A DNA stretch of 64,000 bases from Fomes fomentarius. Its lineage: Eukaryota > Basidiomycota > Agaricomycetes > Polyporales > Polyporaceae. Below are positions 60,149 through 64,000 of this stretch, piece after piece. How positions within the stretch are numbered: the stretch's first letter is position 1; each line of letters starts with the position of its first letter. The stretch lies in assembly GCA_022606135.1 (NCBI GenBank), contig JABYQN010000010.1, positions 496,001 through 560,000 on the forward strand. The letters are read 5' to 3'. Below the pieces are notes generated by a model. That model was not told the DNA's origin and searched no databases. It saw only the letters and a program-made list of their open reading frames with translations. A program made the position numbers and the translations under genes.

Positions 60149-62201
60149 TTACGGGGCGTAAGAGGGCGGGAGGGTCGGCCAGATGAATTTCTGCACGACC
60201 TCCACCGCCTCTTGTGGGTTGTTGGGAAGACTGCACGGCGCAATGGTGAGCACATATGTTTACAACAGTAGAGAAGCGAGGCAACGACGTACGAAAGTTT
60301 GGGCACCCACCGGCCGTCCTTGAGGTGGAAGAACCGGGGCACGTGCACCTCTCCGCGCTCTTCCATCTTCTTGCGCACCTCCCGCTGGCTCTCCTCCACG
60401 GCCGTCTTCGCCTCGGTCGCGGCGTCCATGTCTTTCGCGACGATCGCGCGCGTGAGGCGCGTCCACAGCCTGCGCGACTCATTTACCTCCTGCTCGTCCT
60501 CAGGTGCGACCCACTTCGGCGCGATGTTCTGCCCGTCCTTCTGTGCGTCGAACAGCACGCGCCTCTCACCCTACAATGCGCATGACATAATGTGTGCGGA
60601 GAAAGAGGTCATGAATGACGGCTTGATGAGGTCGAGGAGAGGGAGGATGCGTACCCTTGAGTTCTTGAACTCCATCACTGCACTCCACTTCCCGGACACT
60701 TCCCCAAAGTCATTGTTGCCCCGGCGTATCCGGCCCGATATAGCATTGTATGTGCCCGAAAAGTATCCCTTGGAGCGCGCAAAAGTCTAAGCGGACGATA
60801 GACAATCGCAATAAAAGGGGGCGCAATCACCTTCGTCTTGAACTGAATATCCGCGTAGTGACCCGTTTGCTCGTTCTTCGCCATACACGAATCGCCGAGC
60901 TCTAGGAACATTTTGCCCCACAGGATACCTCGAGCGTACATGTTCGGCATCGAGATCACGTACTCTGTTGGTACAAACCCCGATGGTGTCGTAGGTGATA
61001 TGTAAGTGTCGCGGGTGAAGTCATCGTCGATCCGTCAGCATAGAGTATGACAAAATGGAGCGCGCACGCCGAGGCGCTGACGTACCTCTGTCCTCTGGAC
61101 GACCCAGCAGATACACGCGATTCTCGCCCTCCATGACAGTGGACACCGAGTTGCCCAGGAACTTGGACTTTGGCCGGAGTTCGCCAATGACTGCGACCTT
61201 GTTCGCGGGCGAGACATAATAGAACGCCGATATGGGCGGATGGTGGGAAACTGTCGAAAACGGACAAGAAGGTACGAGCGATGAGAAACCCATATCGAGA
61301 TGCGCGACTAAGATGTCCATCTCGTTTCATAACGACAGACGTACCTTGTTCCGCAATGTAGAAACCGCGCGAGCCATCGGGGTAGTCGTATCGACAGCGG
61401 AAGAACTCGCCAAGCACAGGATTGTAGCTGCGTGCGCGCGCGATCCAAAGCGAGCGTCAGCGTAATGCCAAACACGTGCGGCCGGTGCGGACGTACGGCT
61501 TCTTCACGCCCTTTGGCTTGATATGCCAGCCTGCGAGGTAGTACTGGAGGACACGGATGAAGCGTTCTTCGGGGTCGTCACAGTTCTCGGCACTGTGGCG
61601 ACGGTACGGACGGTATGGGCGCGCATATATATAGATCGCAGTTGCGAATGCGAGTAGTTGCGGTCACACGAATATTCAGGATAGCAGTTGAGAGTAGACC
61701 GAAAGAAGGCGACGGATGTGAACACGGGAGATCTGTCAGAGATGCGACAAATGGTACTTGCCCGAAGAGGAGATCTGGATGAGACATGAAGTCGGTGATG
61801 CGCTCGAGCATGCTGCGTGGCTCCAATACGAACGTCGGGAATGTCACTTTCTGCAGATCCATGCCGACTCTACGGGGCCAGTGTTAGACCGGGGTGGGGC
61901 AGAGGTCACAAGGGGGTGGGTGCTGCATACATGCAGCAGCGGGCGTGTAAGCAGACAAAGGGAGACTTGCCTCAGCTGCGAGATGAGCGATGCAATGATG
62001 GACCCTTCATTCTCGTCCCTGTAGTCATCAGCGTCGTCGCAGGGGTCAACGGGGGTGAAATAGCGCATAGCGGAGGGAGAGGGAGACAGACAGGATGGAG
62101 GTATCGTCCGGCTCGGTGTCGTCAGGGGCCTTGTCCTCGTCTGCAGGCCCGCGTGGCTTGTACATTATCTTGGAAGTCGCCTGACTGAATAGGCCCATCA
62201 T
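60149..62201 (-). CDS. Oxysterol-binding-protein-related lipid transfer protein (Osh6/7-like)
   Basis: Moves sterol or phosphatidylserine/PI4P between membranes at contact sites (known for ORPs). From [13 protein letters not shown] the exons encode a short acidic N-terminus and [14 protein letters not shown], then [53 protein letters not shown], the ORP signature [33 protein letters not shown] and [16 protein letters not shown]. Further exons give [63 protein letters not shown] and a last exon ending LPPSYAP. There is no PH or ankyrin region: it is a short ORP. Two of its introns need GC donors (CTGAG|GCAAGT at 61971/61970 and TTCGG|GCAAGT at 61762/61761); only these preserve frame and family sequence. 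Confidence 0.93.
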
Positions 62202-62590
62202 GGTGGGCAGCGTGTGTGTGCTGGGAGGGTGGTGGCAGCGTGTATCAGGCGAGCTGGGCAATATATGGGGCAAGCGCGGCTGCGCAATGCAATGTCGTCA
62301 CCGGAGTGCACTGACTGAGTGTGGCGAGCGGCCGAAGCGAGCACAGCGTTGAAGATAGCGAGCAAGGGACTGTGGTCGTCGTGAGCAGCAGCGAGGACGT
62401 GGAGGGAGAGAGCAGGATGGGCCGGGAGCTGAGCGGGAGTCGACCATTCAGTTCGCGCTCTCCACAGCCACCGCGCGTTTCCGGTGACGCAACGGACCGA
62501 ACAGACAAACGACTGCAAGGATCCGCAAGCTAGTCTATGTCTAGATTTACAACAGATAGGTCACAGCTAGCAGCACAACAACTCTACGTC
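62202..62590. promoter_or_regulatory. Intergenic region, OSH promoter and DBP3 3' flank
   Basis: 389 bp between two co-directional genes. It must contain the DBP3 3' UTR and the promoter of the oxysterol-binding protein gene. No clear TATA box or polyadenylation hexamer. Confidence 0.4.

Positions 62591-64000
<1,410 letters not shown>

Overview
This 64 kb window is nuclear DNA from a filamentous fungus, most likely an agaricomycete basidiomycete (inference; I cannot name the species). The evidence is dense monocistronic genes on both strands, many phase-consistent introns of about 45-60 nt with GT(R)NGY donors and short YAG acceptors, 9-24 nt microexons, and several protein families I associate with basidiomycetes. 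Nothing bacterial (operons, Shine-Dalgarno sites, CRISPR, IS elements) is present.

Layout. 0.2-1.2 kb: GDT1-type Golgi cation/proton exchanger. 1.2-4.3 kb: non-coding, holding a diverged ~0.5-kb direct duplication. 4.3-5.2 kb: unidentified spliced gene. 5.6-15.5 kb: a rearranged block with a frameshifted F-box gene, an intact stomatin-like protein 2 gene, a truncated pseudogene copy of ARP5 joined to a small dispersed repeat family, F-box debris, and the intact ARP5 gene (INO80 complex), which carries an 882-nt intron. 15.8-19.8 kb: Sec4/Rab8 GTPase and the histone methyltransferase DOT1, divergently transcribed. 20.9-26.9 kb: two genes sharing a paralogous 3' exon pair. The first encodes a 512-aa lineage-type protein. 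The second continues into a PH + PB1 tail resembling Cdc24 but without the RhoGEF catalytic domain. A C2H2 zinc-finger gene lies between them. 27.1-30.5 kb: another copy of the dispersed repeat, then a RanBPM/Gid1 gene. 31.9-35.1 kb: secreted GH92 alpha-mannosidase. 35.9-36.7 kb: probably broken MYND-finger gene. 37.6-46.2 kb: very large TRANK1-like UvrD-type (SF1) helicase gene. 47.8-53.9 kb: 1924-aa proline-rich coiled-coil protein. 54.2-59.8 kb: accessory segment bounded by two ~300-bp direct repeats, holding a small conserved hypothetical gene and a decayed P-loop NTPase gene of the CRN/RHS type. 60.1-64 kb: oxysterol-binding protein (Osh6/7-like) and the 3' part of the DBP3 DEAD-box helicase gene, cut by the window edge.

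How it fits together. The intact genes are unlinked housekeeping functions: chromatin (ARP5, DOT1), secretion and lipid traffic (SEC4, OSH, GDT1), mitochondria (SLP2), ubiquitin-mediated control (GID1), cell-wall/glycan use (GH92) and ribosome biogenesis (DBP3). Between them lie fast-evolving families (F-box, MYND, UvrD helicase, CRN/RHS NTPase, the PH-PB1 fusion), and these are where pseudogenes, duplications and repeats concentrate. Exon boundaries were placed by hand from reading frame, splice consensus and family knowledge. Four introns need GC donors.
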